DNA from: Actinomycetospora sp.
GTDB taxonomy: Bacteria; Actinomycetota; Actinomycetes; Mycobacteriales; Pseudonocardiaceae
Direction of reading: 5' to 3'
Length of the DNA: 5,638 nt
Assembly: GCA_025925615.1 (NCBI GenBank)
Contig: JAICLN010000278.1
Location: 1 to 5,638, forward strand
The position numbers were made by a program, and so were the translations under genes. The notes beneath the pieces were generated by a model. That model worked only from the letters and a program-made list of their open reading frames with translations, had not been told where the DNA came from and did not search any database. The stretch's first letter is position 1. Each line of letters begins with the position of its first letter. Positions 1 to 5,006 of this stretch are shown piece after piece.

Positions 1-518
1 ACCGACGCCTGTCCCTCGAACTGGAAGATCGCGCCGTGCACGTTCGGCAGGCCGAGCATCACGCACGCGTCGTTCACCAGGTAGCGCGTGGCGAAGTTGT
101 CGGTGCCGTCGAGGATCAGGTCGTAGTCGCGGAAGACGTCCAGCGCGTTCGACGAGTCCAGCGGCGACTCGTGCAGGTTCACCGTGACCAGCGGGTTGAT
201 CTCGGCGACCGACTCCTTGGCCGACTGGGCCTTCGGCTTGCCGATGTCGGACTGCCCGTGGATCACCTGGCGCTGCAGGTTCGACTCGTCCACGACGTCG
301 AAGTCGACGACGCCCAGCGTCCCGACCCCGGCCGCGGCCAGGTAGAGCAGGGCCGGGCTGCCGAGACCACCGGCCCCCACGACCAGGACCTTCGCGTTCT
401 TGAGCCGCTTCTGACCCTCGACGCCGACGTCGGGGATGATCAGGTGCCGCGAGTAGCGGGCGACCTCCTCCTTGGTCAGCTCGTCGGCCGGTTCCACCAG
501 GGGCGGCAGGGATGCCAT
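1..518 (-). CDS. moeZ: MoeZ/MoeB-type adenylyltransferase/sulfurtransferase, N-terminal part (3' end beyond window)
   Basis: This is a ThiF/MoeB/E1-like enzyme that adenylates the C-terminal glycine of ubiquitin-like sulfur carriers (MoaD, ThiS, CysO type). Actinobacterial MoeZ also has a C-terminal rhodanese domain that delivers the sulfur. The window holds 172 full codons from an ATG at 518. Visible features are RYSRHLIIP (residues 21-29), the nucleotide-binding loop GAGGLGSP (48-55), the DFDVVDESNLQRQ segment (72-84) with K94 in DIGKPKAQ, and DGTDNF (137-142), whose D140 matches the catalytic aspartate of E. coli MoeB. The CxxC zinc sites and rhodanese domain would lie beyond position 1, so MoeZ versus plain MoeB cannot be proved here; actinobacterial context favours MoeZ (M. 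tuberculosis Rv3206c). A Shine-Dalgarno AAGGAG (complement of 530-535) precedes the ATG with 11 nt spacing. It follows DUF3152 on the same strand, with a large palindrome between them. Confidence 0.93.
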   Translation of the reverse strand, partial: MASLPPLVEPADELTKEEVARYSRHLIIPDVGVEGQKRLKNAKVLVVGAGGLGSPALLYLAAAGVGTLGVVDFDVVDESNLQRQVIHGQSDIGKPKAQSAKESVAEINPLVTVNLHESPLDSSNALDVFRDYDLILDGTDNFATRYLVNDACVMLGLPNVHGAIFQFEGQAS

Positions 519-579
519 CGCGCGTTCAGCTCCTTCGACAGACTGCTCGACCCGATTCAACCCCATGCGGACGGTGCGT

Positions 580-678
580 GTTCCCGACAGGATCCGAGCC
601 ACACGCCGAGAGGGGCGCGGCCGGCGTCAGCGCGGCGCCGGGCCCCTATCGGCGTGCTGCCCGGATCCTGTCGGGAAC
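580..678. repeat. 99-bp near-perfect palindrome at the 3' end of the DUF3152 gene
   Basis: Arms 580-621 and 637-678 pair symmetrically about position 629. The outer 17 bp are perfect (GTTCCCGACAGGATCCG at 580-596 against its complement at 662-678). By hand I count mismatches only at 597/661, 600/658, 601/657, 610/648 and 617/641, so 37 of 42 positions pair around a 15-nt loop. The right arm lies inside the DUF3152 reading frame, and its TGA stop (627-629) sits at the dyad centre, so about the last 16 residues are palindrome-encoded. No U-tract follows on either strand, but many actinobacterial terminators lack one. It could be a terminator or attenuator between DUF3152 and moeZ, or a REP/MITE-like inserted element. 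No flanking target duplication is obvious. Confidence 0.85.
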
Positions 679-1622
679 GGCCAGGCGTTCGGGCGGCAGA
701 CCTTCCCGTCGCGCGGGATCTCCAGGCCCTGCGGGCTCGAGTCCGTGAGCTGGGCGAGGTAGTCGTCGGCGACCCCGAAGCTCTGCTGCATCATCACCGG
801 CGCGAGGGCCCCGTTCGCCTCGCAGGGCACGTGCGGGTTGCGGAAGACGTGCCCGACCTCGTGGTTGATCGCGTACTGCCGGTAGAGCCCCAGCTGCCCT
901 TCGAAGGCTCCGGCGCCCCGGACCCAGCGAGCACCGTTGATCAGCACGCGGCCGAGCTCGGACTTCCAGCACGAGGCCTCGTAGCGGATCTGGTAGCCGC
1001 ACTGCGCGCGGGTGGACAGCTGCGAGGTGAGGCTCACCCGGAAGTCCGGCACCTGCCCCGCCGTGGCGTCGATGCGCCGCAGGGCGATCTGGCCCGAGCC
1101 CGCCCAGCTGCGGGGGTCGTCGAGGGTGGCGTCGACGGCGGTCGCGAAGGCCTGGTCGCCCTCGGCGAGCGTCGCGCCGTCCTCGATCTCGACGGTGTAG
1201 GTGAACGGCCGACCCTGCCCGACCTGCGGCGTCGTGCCCGGGACCACCCGCCACGTGTTCCGCCCGGAGATCGGGAAGTCGCCGCCGGCGGGCAGCTCCG
1301 CGGTCGGGACGACGGGTCCGGACGCGTCCGTGAGATCCCCGCTCGTCGGCGCCTCCCCGACGACGGGTCCCCCGTCCGCGGCGGGCGCCTCGACCGGGGC
1401 GTCCTCGGCCGGCGCCAGCGTGCGGGCCAGCACGAACCCGGTCAGGACGAGGAGGACGACGGCCAGCACGCCGAGCGCGGCCCGGCGCCGCCGGTGGGCA
1501 CGGCCGCGACCACCGTCGCCGGACCGCTCCCGGGGCGGCCGGGGCTCCCACGACGCGGCCAGCGGCTCACCCCGGTGACGCGGCGGGCGTGTAGGGGGTC
1601 GAGCGCCGCCCGATCCGGTCAC
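627..1622 (-). CDS. DUF3152 protein, membrane-anchored zincin-like putative metallopeptidase
   Basis: The protein has 331 residues from a GTG at 1622; an in-frame TGA lies a few codons upstream, which fixes this as the first possible start. The N-terminus is basic and Pro/Arg-rich (1-48). One hydrophobic segment follows (about 49-68, ALGVLAVVLLVLTGFVLA), then an acidic Pro/Ala linker (70-115) and a DUF3152 domain (about 120-315). This predicts a type II membrane protein with the domain outside the cell. The domain has HEVGH (254-258) with H264 completing an HExxHxxxxxH zinc-site pattern, a possible Met-turn (APVMMQQ, 274-280), and cysteines 208, 219, 267 and 309 that could form disulfides. 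Peptidase activity is an inference from these motifs. The metzincin-type Gly between H258 and H264 is Arg261 here. It starts 23 nt after the hydrolase stop and is likely co-transcribed with it. The tail after WPFP (314-317) comes from palindromic DNA and may not be conserved. It matches M. tuberculosis Rv3207c in position and type. Confidence 0.88.
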   Translation of the reverse strand: MTGSGGARPPTRPPRHRGEPLAASWEPRPPRERSGDGGRGRAHRRRRAALGVLAVVLLVLTGFVLARTLAPAEDAPVEAPAADGGPVVGEAPTSGDLTDASGPVVPTAELPAGGDFPISGRNTWRVVPGTTPQVGQGRPFTYTVEIEDGATLAEGDQAFATAVDATLDDPRSWAGSGQIALRRIDATAGQVPDFRVSLTSQLSTRAQCGYQIRYEASCWKSELGRVLINGARWVRGAGAFEGQLGLYRQYAINHEVGHVFRNPHVPCEANGALAPVMMQQSFGVADDYLAQLTDSSPQGLEIPRDGKVCRPNAWPFPTGSGQHADRGPAPR

Positions 1623-1650
1623 CCGGGCACGTTCTCATACACCCCCTACA
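1590..1650. repeat. 10-bp perfect inverted repeat centred on the DUF3152 start codon
   Basis: TGTAGGGGGT at 1590-1599 is the exact complement of ACCCCCTACA at 1641-1650, with 41 nt between. The dyad centre is position 1620, the third base of the DUF3152 GTG start (1620-1622), and the outer arm contains the hydrolase stop (1646-1648). In the minus-strand mRNA this pairing would enclose the start codon in a 41-nt loop, which could affect coupling between the two genes. It may also be chance in G/C-rich DNA. Confidence 0.5.
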
Positions 1651-2725
1651 GGGCCGGCTCCCGGTCGGTGGCGTCCCATCGACCGGCGGCGACGGCGTCG
1701 TCCATGCCGAGCACCGCGCGCCCGACCAGCAGCGGGGCCTCCATCTGGGCCACGTGCCCGACGTCGGGCAGCCGCAGCAGCCGCGCGCGGGGCACCGTCG
1801 TGACCGTGCGGCGGGCCTTGCGCACCGAGATCAGCCGGTCCCGCTCGCCCCAGACCACGAGGGTCGGGGTCGCGACGCGGGCCGCGGTCGCCCAGAGCGA
1901 GCCCGCGCCCCGCGCGAACCACGTCCCGACCAGCCCGCCGAACGAGCGCTGCATCGCCTCGGCCACCCACGGCAGGTCCAGCCGCTCGGCGGCTTCCGCG
2001 GCCGCCTGGGCGAACGCCGCGTCGCTGACGCAGCCGGGGTCGGCATAGCAGAGCCGCATCGTGCGCCGCAGTCGTGTCCCCGCGTCCTCGGCGGCGAGCT
2101 CGCGGCGGGTCCGCGCCCCGAGGAGTGGGATCGCGGCCAGCGCCATCTTGCCGTCCCCGAGCCGCGCCGGGGCGGGCCGCAGGTCGGGGACGGCCGGGCT
2201 GACGAGCGTCGTCGTGCGCACCCGGTCGGGGTGGTCCGCGGCGACGGTGAGCGCCACGGCCCCGCCGAGGGAGTTGCCGACCAGGTGCACCGGGCGGTCG
2301 AGGGTGGCGAGGAAGGCGGCGACGACGTCGGCGTGGGCCCGGAGCGAGTAGTCCCGGGTGGGCAGCGGGTCGGTCCGGCCGAACCCGGGGAGGTCGACCG
2401 CGAGGCCGTGCCAGCGCGAGGACAGGGTCGCGGCGAGGTCGGTCCAGTTGGTCGACGAGCCGCCGAGGCCGTGGACGTAGACGACGGTCCCGTCGTGCCC
2501 CGACCCCGGCGCGCGGGGCGTCTCCCGCACGTGCAGCCGGACGCCGTCGGCCATGACGTGGCGTCCGGGCCAGTGCGGCGTCGGGTCGCCGAGCGGGCCG
2601 AGGGCCTCGACGGGGGCCAGCGGTGCCACCCGCGCCGGGGTCGCGTCGACGTCCGGGCGCCGGCGCACGGGGACCGGCCATCCGCCGGTCAGCGGGCCGC
2701 CACCTCCGCGCTCGGTGATCGTCAC
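1646..2725 (-). CDS. alpha/beta-fold hydrolase
   Basis: The protein has 359 residues from a GTG at 2725 to a TAG stop. After a low-complexity Gly/Pro/Arg-rich stretch (1-55), a classical alpha/beta-hydrolase core begins near residue 57. It has the oxyanion strand VVYVHGLGGS (81-90), DLPGFGRTDP (111-120), and a nucleophile elbow GNSLGG with Ser152. A helical cap lies between about 180 and 275. The acid is probably Asp296 in WGERDRLIS, and the base His324 in DVGHVAQMEAP. The triad Ser152-Asp296-His324 is complete, so it should be an active esterase, lipase or C-C hydrolase; the substrate cannot be told from sequence. No signal peptide is visible. There is no convincing Shine-Dalgarno before the GTG, so the transcript may be leaderless or the start may be further in. 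It is the first gene of the probable operon with DUF3152 and moeZ, and is divergent from tetR, which may control it. Confidence 0.9.
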   Translation of the reverse strand: MTITERGGGGPLTGGWPVPVRRRPDVDATPARVAPLAPVEALGPLGDPTPHWPGRHVMADGVRLHVRETPRAPGSGHDGTVVYVHGLGGSSTNWTDLAATLSSRWHGLAVDLPGFGRTDPLPTRDYSLRAHADVVAAFLATLDRPVHLVGNSLGGAVALTVAADHPDRVRTTTLVSPAVPDLRPAPARLGDGKMALAAIPLLGARTRRELAAEDAGTRLRRTMRLCYADPGCVSDAAFAQAAAEAAERLDLPWVAEAMQRSFGGLVGTWFARGAGSLWATAARVATPTLVVWGERDRLISVRKARRTVTTVPRARLLRLPDVGHVAQMEAPLLVGRAVLGMDDAVAAGRWDATDREPAL

Positions 2726-2917
2726 TTGACAAGGATGCAGGTGTCCGGAAGGTGACGCGAGCTCGACCCGCGGGTGTCCGCAGCGCGACCGACACGGAAC
2801 CGGGCGTGATCGGCGCGCGTCCGCGAAACGGTCGGTAGGGTCGACCGATCGAGGTGGGGCCCCCGATCGACCCCGAGGGGGCCGGCGATGGAGGGGTCCA
2901 CGGCGGGAGGTGGACCG
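2726..2917. promoter_or_regulatory. divergent hydrolase/tetR intergenic region
   Basis: This 192-bp gap must hold promoters for both divergent genes. Visible signals are GGTGTCCG repeated directly at 2740-2747 and 2773-2780 (33 bp apart, about three helical turns), CCGATCGA repeated at 2845-2852 and 2863-2870, and the inverted repeat around a -10-like box described separately. For the hydrolase I find only a weak -10 candidate (CATCCT on the minus strand, six bases before the GTG). No good -35 element could be matched on either strand. Confidence 0.5.
2829..2847 (+). promoter_or_regulatory. candidate tetR -10 box inside an inverted-repeat operator
   Basis: TAGGGT at 2836-2841 fits the actinobacterial TANNNT -10 pattern and lies about 77 nt before the preferred tetR start. 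It is flanked by a perfect 6-bp inverted repeat, CGGTCG (2829-2834) and CGACCG (2842-2847), separated by 7 bp. A dyad over the -10 box is a usual place for a TetR operator, so autorepression is plausible. No matching -35 hexamer is seen, and short dyads are common in such G/C-rich DNA. Confidence 0.4.
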
Positions 2918-2920
2918 ATG
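2905..2920 (+). promoter_or_regulatory. Shine-Dalgarno that decides the tetR start
   Basis: GGGAGGT at 2905-2911 is followed after 6 nt by ATG at 2918-2920. This is a better ribosome-binding site than the one before the upstream in-frame ATG at 2888 (GAGGGGG at 2875-2881), and it gives the more typical N-terminus MSETG. The upstream start remains possible. Confidence 0.6.
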
Positions 2921-3556
2921 AGCGAGACCGGCGCGGTGGCGCCGACGGCGGCGGGCCGCCCTCGGATGTCACGCTCGCAGCGGCGGGCCCAGCTCCTCGC
3001 GGCGGCACGGGCGGTGTTCGGCGCGCAGGGCTACCACGCAGCGGCGATGGACGAGATCGCCGAGCGGGCCGGGGTCAGCAAGCCGGTGCTCTACCAGCAC
3101 TTCCCCGGCAAGCTCGACCTCTACCGCGCGCTGGTGGAGTCCGCGGCCAACGAGATGGTGCGCACCGTCCGGGCCGCGATGCGCTCGACCACGGACAACA
3201 AGGCGCGCGTGCACGCCGCCGTCCAGGCCTACTTCGACGTCGTCTCCTCCCGCGACGGGGCGATGCGGCTGGTCTTCGAGACCGACACGCGGGCCACCCC
3301 GGAGATCGCCGAGATCGTGGACCGGGCGACGTCGGACTGCATCGACGCGGTGACCGAGGTCGTCACCGCGGACGCCGGGCTCGAGCCGGAACGGGCGCGC
3401 CTGCTGGCCGTCGGGCTCGTCGGGCTGTCCACGACGGCGGCCCGCTACTGGCTCGACGCAGGCCTGCAGCCCCCGCGCGAGGACGCGATCGCGCTGATGT
3501 CGACGCTGGCCTGGCGCGGGATCGGCGGGTTCCCGCTGGGTGCCGGAGGCTTGTGA
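2918..3556 (+). CDS. TetR/AcrR-family transcriptional regulator
   Basis: The protein has 212 residues from the ATG at 2918, or 222 if the in-frame ATG at 2888 is used. The N-terminal DNA-binding domain covers about residues 19-66, with the helix-turn-helix in MDEIAERAGVSKPVLYQHF (44-62) followed by GKLDLY, a standard TetR signature. The rest is an all-helical ligand-binding/dimerisation domain (about 75-205) typical in length for the family; the ligand is unknown. The gene is divergent from the hydrolase-DUF3152-moeZ group, so it may repress that group and itself. It corresponds in position and type to M. tuberculosis Rv3208. The stop TGA (3554-3556) lies in the left arm of the 40-bp palindrome. 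Family assignment is firm; the target genes are inference. Confidence 0.93.
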   Translation: MSETGAVAPTAAGRPRMSRSQRRAQLLAAARAVFGAQGYHAAAMDEIAERAGVSKPVLYQHFPGKLDLYRALVESAANEMVRTVRAAMRSTTDNKARVHAAVQAYFDVVSSRDGAMRLVFETDTRATPEIAEIVDRATSDCIDAVTEVVTADAGLEPERARLLAVGLVGLSTTAARYWLDAGLQPPREDAIALMSTLAWRGIGGFPLGAGGL

Positions 3557-3592
3557 GCACTTTCCGTGGCTATAGCCACGGAAAGTGCTCAC
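3553..3592. terminator. 40-bp perfect palindrome, probable bidirectional terminator between convergent genes
   Basis: GTGAGCACTTTCCGTGGC (3553-3570) is followed by TATA (3571-3574) and the exact complement of the first arm (3575-3592). Because TATA is itself self-complementary, the whole 40 bp is a perfect palindrome. As RNA it gives an 18-bp stem with a 4-nt loop from either strand. It sits between convergent tetR (stop at 3554-3556, inside the left arm) and DUF3107 (stop 7 nt beyond the right arm). Placement argues for transcription termination in both directions despite the missing U-tract. Palindromes of this style recur between convergent genes in Pseudonocardiales as far as I recall; I cannot verify that here. 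Confidence 0.85.
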
Positions 3593-3598
3593 GAGCCG

Positions 3599-3829
3599 TC
3601 AGGCACCTACGCCGAACCCCACCCGACGCACCTCGGACGGTGCGATCTCCACGTACGCGATGCGGGTGGCCGGGATGAGGTAGCGCCGACCCTTGTCGTC
3701 CTCGAGCGACAGCGTGCCGCTCGAGCCCGAGAGCGCGCCGTCGACGAGCTCCGCCACCTCGTCGGGCGTCTGCCCACTCGAGACCACCAGCTCCCGCGGG
3801 CTGTCCGCGACGCCGATCTTGACCTCCAC
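3599..3829 (-). CDS. DUF3107 small protein (TB9.4-like)
   Basis: The protein has 76 residues from a GTG at 3829, with Shine-Dalgarno GGAGGG (complement of 3834-3839) 4 nt upstream. The sequence opens MEVKIGVADSPRELVVSSGQ, contains the acidic/polar middle TPDEVAELVDGAL (21-33), then RRYLIPATRIAYVEIAPSE (48-66), and ends RRVGFGVGA. This matches the actinobacteria-specific DUF3107 family, whose M. tuberculosis member is Rv3208A (TB9.4). The pattern suggests a small alpha/beta fold; no catalytic residues, membrane segment or signal peptide is seen. Function is unknown. It is convergent with tetR and lies 130 nt downstream of the MiaE-like gene on the same strand, with its own promoter candidate. 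Confidence 0.93.
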   Translation of the reverse strand: MEVKIGVADSPRELVVSSGQTPDEVAELVDGALSGSSGTLSLEDDKGRRYLIPATRIAYVEIAPSEVRRVGFGVGA

Positions 3830-3892
3830 GCGACCCTCCGGTCTGCTCCGACTCCCCCGGCCGTCACCCTGACGACGACCGTGCGAACGCGC

Positions 3893-3898
3893 AGGTTA
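3893..3898 (-). promoter_or_regulatory. candidate -10 box for the DUF3107 gene
   Basis: On the minus strand this reads TAACCT, fitting the actinobacterial TANNNT -10 pattern. Transcription would start near 3886, giving a leader of roughly 55-60 nt before the GTG at 3829. No TTGACA-like -35 is visible at the expected distance. A direct repeat GCGAACGCG (3883-3891 and 3948-3956) flanks the area. Confidence 0.4.
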
Positions 3899-3910
3899 GT
3901 CCAGATCGCC

Positions 3911-3928
3911 GGGCGGAGCGGGCCGCCC
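3911..3928 (-). terminator. hairpin downstream of the MiaE-like gene
   Basis: GGGCGG (3911-3916) and CCGCCC (3923-3928) form a perfect 6-bp stem with a 6-nt loop, about 30 nt after the TAG stop of the MiaE-like gene and before the DUF3107 -10 candidate. It could be a short terminator separating the two transcripts. There is no U-tract, and such stems arise often by chance at this base composition. Confidence 0.3.
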
Positions 3929-3959
3929 ACCACGTCGTCCGCGCAGGGCGAACGCGGCG

Positions 3960-4640
3960 CTACAGCCCCAACTGCGCCACCCGCTTGTTGTGCCGCGACT
4001 TCAGGCGCTTGAGGACGGCCGCGCGCGCCTCCCGCCCGGGCGTCCCCTCGACCACCGCGGCCAGCCCCGGGTGCTCGTCGAAGGCCGCGACGACGGCCGC
4101 GAGGGCCTCGCCGAGGAGCCGCCGGCCCCACATCGCCAGCCGCGCGTGCACCTGGGGATCCGCGCACGCCTCGGCGATCCGGGCCTCCACGAACGCGCCG
4201 TGGCCGGTCTCGGCGATGACCTCGCGGACCAGGTCGGCCTCGGCCCCGGAGAGCCCCTCGAGGGCCTCGGCCTGCAGGTCGGTGACGAGCCCGCGGCCGA
4301 GCACCGTCGCGACGAGCGCCTCGGGCCAGTCGTGGGCCCCCACGGACGACAGCAGCGCGTCGACGCGGCCGACGAACGGCTCCATGGCGTGCAGGACGTC
4401 GACCCCGCGGGCGGCCAGGTGGTCGCGCACCCGGACGTAGTGGTCCATCTCGACGGCGGCGAGGGTCGCCAGCTCGGCGCGGCCCGCGAGGTCCGGGGCG
4501 CGCTGGGCGTCCGCCGCGAGCTGGGAGAACGCCGACAGCTCGCCGTAGGCCACGAGCCCCAACAGGGCCGTGGAGGCGTCCCCGGCCGCATCGTCCGGCC
4601 CCGGTCCGCCCGGCCCTGGTCGCTCCCTCGCACCCGTCAC
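3960..4640 (-). CDS. ferritin-like fold protein, MiaE-like (tRNA hydroxylase-like)
   Basis: The protein has 226 residues from a GTG at 4640. After a Gly/Pro-rich start (1-20) it is almost all helical. Residues suited to a di-iron four-helix bundle are E34 in AYGELSAF, E64 and H67 in AAVEMDHY, and E144 and H147 in AETGHGAF, a classic E...ExxH...ExxH spacing. The conserved basic tail KRLKSRHNKRVAQLGL closes the protein (211-226). This fits the actinobacterial ferritin-like family related to tRNA-(ms2io6A) hydroxylase MiaE; M. tuberculosis Rv3210c is the positional counterpart. Di-iron binding is well supported by the residues; tRNA hydroxylation is only inferred from family naming. It is divergent from the helicase gene. 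The frame stays open well upstream, but that extension is antisense to the helicase gene and its leader and looks unlike protein. Confidence 0.88.
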   Translation of the reverse strand: MTGARERPGPGGPGPDDAAGDASTALLGLVAYGELSAFSQLAADAQRAPDLAGRAELATLAAVEMDHYVRVRDHLAARGVDVLHAMEPFVGRVDALLSSVGAHDWPEALVATVLGRGLVTDLQAEALEGLSGAEADLVREVIAETGHGAFVEARIAEACADPQVHARLAMWGRRLLGEALAAVVAAFDEHPGLAAVVEGTPGREARAAVLKRLKSRHNKRVAQLGL

Positions 4641-4648
4641 GTCGCGGC

Positions 4649-4654
4649 AGCCTA
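4649..4654 (-). promoter_or_regulatory. candidate -10 box giving a leaderless MiaE-like transcript
   Basis: On the minus strand this reads TAGGCT, a TANNNT -10 match ending 8 nt before the GTG start at 4640. Transcription would begin at or within two bases of the start codon. The absence of any Shine-Dalgarno before this GTG agrees with a leaderless mRNA, which is common in actinobacteria. The -35 region is not recognisable. Confidence 0.4.
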
Positions 4655-4954
4655 GGCGCCACACCCCCCGCGGTGCTGCCGAGACGGTGCACGTGCGGGT
4701 ATCATCAGGACTGGTCCGAGCCGGTGACACCCCACTCGACCGATGTGGCCCTCCCCGGGGCCGCTCTCCCAACGCTCCGCCCGTCGCCGGCTCCGGCCTC
4801 CCGCGGGCGAGTCGCCGGTGGCCCCAGCCACCCGATCGCCTCGGGACGAATCCAGCGCGCGGGCGCCTCGTCGGCTCTCCCGCCCCGGGCGACGTCGTGG
4901 TCGACGTCCCCGCCCCCGACCGGACACCCAAGCCCGGGACCGGGGAAGGCGGTC

Positions 4955-4991
4955 GAGCCAGCCGGCTCACCTCGCGTGCACGAGCCGTGAG
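4955..4991 (+). promoter_or_regulatory. competing hairpins next to the helicase Shine-Dalgarno
   Basis: Three mutually exclusive stems can form in the plus-strand RNA. Stem A is GAGCC (4955-4959) with GGCTC (4964-4968). Stem B is CTCAC (4966-4970) with GTGAG (4987-4991), extended inside by CTCG (4971-4974) with CGAG (4981-4984). Stem C is CGGCTC (4963-4968) with GAGCCG (4982-4987). Stem B covers the first bases of the Shine-Dalgarno (4989-4996), while A and C leave it free. This could be a translational switch; it rests on hand pairing only. Confidence 0.35.
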
Positions 4992-5006
4992 GAAGGCAGA
5001 CCGCTG
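4989..5006 (+). promoter_or_regulatory. Shine-Dalgarno with an apparent CTG start codon
   Basis: GAGGAAGG at 4989-4996 is a strong Shine-Dalgarno. After 7 nt comes CTG (5004-5006), in frame with the helicase. No ATG, GTG or TTG in this frame lies between 4821 and 5003, and the next in-frame GTG (5070) is 15 nt beyond a weaker GAGGAA. CTG is the only codon properly placed for this site. Confidence 0.6.

Larger units (their letters stand above)
4641..5003. promoter_or_regulatory. 363-bp divergent gap, probable long helicase leader
   Basis: No gene is supported here. Codons read in the helicase frame from the in-frame GTG at 4818 to 5003 end in A or T in 19 of 62 cases, against 4 of the first 38 helicase codons from 5004; the stretch also reads as an improbable Arg-rich peptide. 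A -10-like TATCAT lies at 4700-4705 on the plus strand and would give a leader of about 290 nt. Local stems include GGTGGC/GCCACC (4817-4822 with 4827-4832) and GACGTC/GACGTC (4891-4896 with 4903-4908), plus the hairpins next to the start described separately. Confidence 0.5.

Noticed and set aside
567..690. Target-site duplication around the 99-bp palindrome
   Set aside because: I compared the flanks on both sides and found no matching direct repeat, so insertion is not shown.
36..2048. 670-codon open frame on the plus strand
   Set aside because: It runs antisense through moeZ, DUF3152 and the hydrolase, all with recognisable family motifs. The translation is Arg/Gly/Val-rich low-complexity, a usual shadow at this G+C content.
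2726..2731. TTGACA on the plus strand as a tetR -35 element
   Set aside because: No -10 match lies 16-19 bp downstream, and the site abuts the hydrolase start codon.
1754..2755. 333-codon open frame on the plus strand
   Set aside because: It is antisense to the hydrolase, whose complete catalytic triad is on the minus strand; the translation resembles no protein.
1635..3008. 457-codon open frame on the minus strand
   Set aside because: It overlaps the hydrolase in another frame and is very rich in Arg and Pro, typical of an out-of-frame reading.
3607..4692. 361-codon minus-strand frame across DUF3107 and the MiaE-like gene
   Set aside because: It is an out-of-frame Arg/Gly-rich shadow of two well-supported genes.
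4976..4990. Short GTG...TGA frame ending in the helicase Shine-Dalgarno
   Set aside because: Only four sense codons and no Shine-Dalgarno; nothing beyond position supports a leader peptide.
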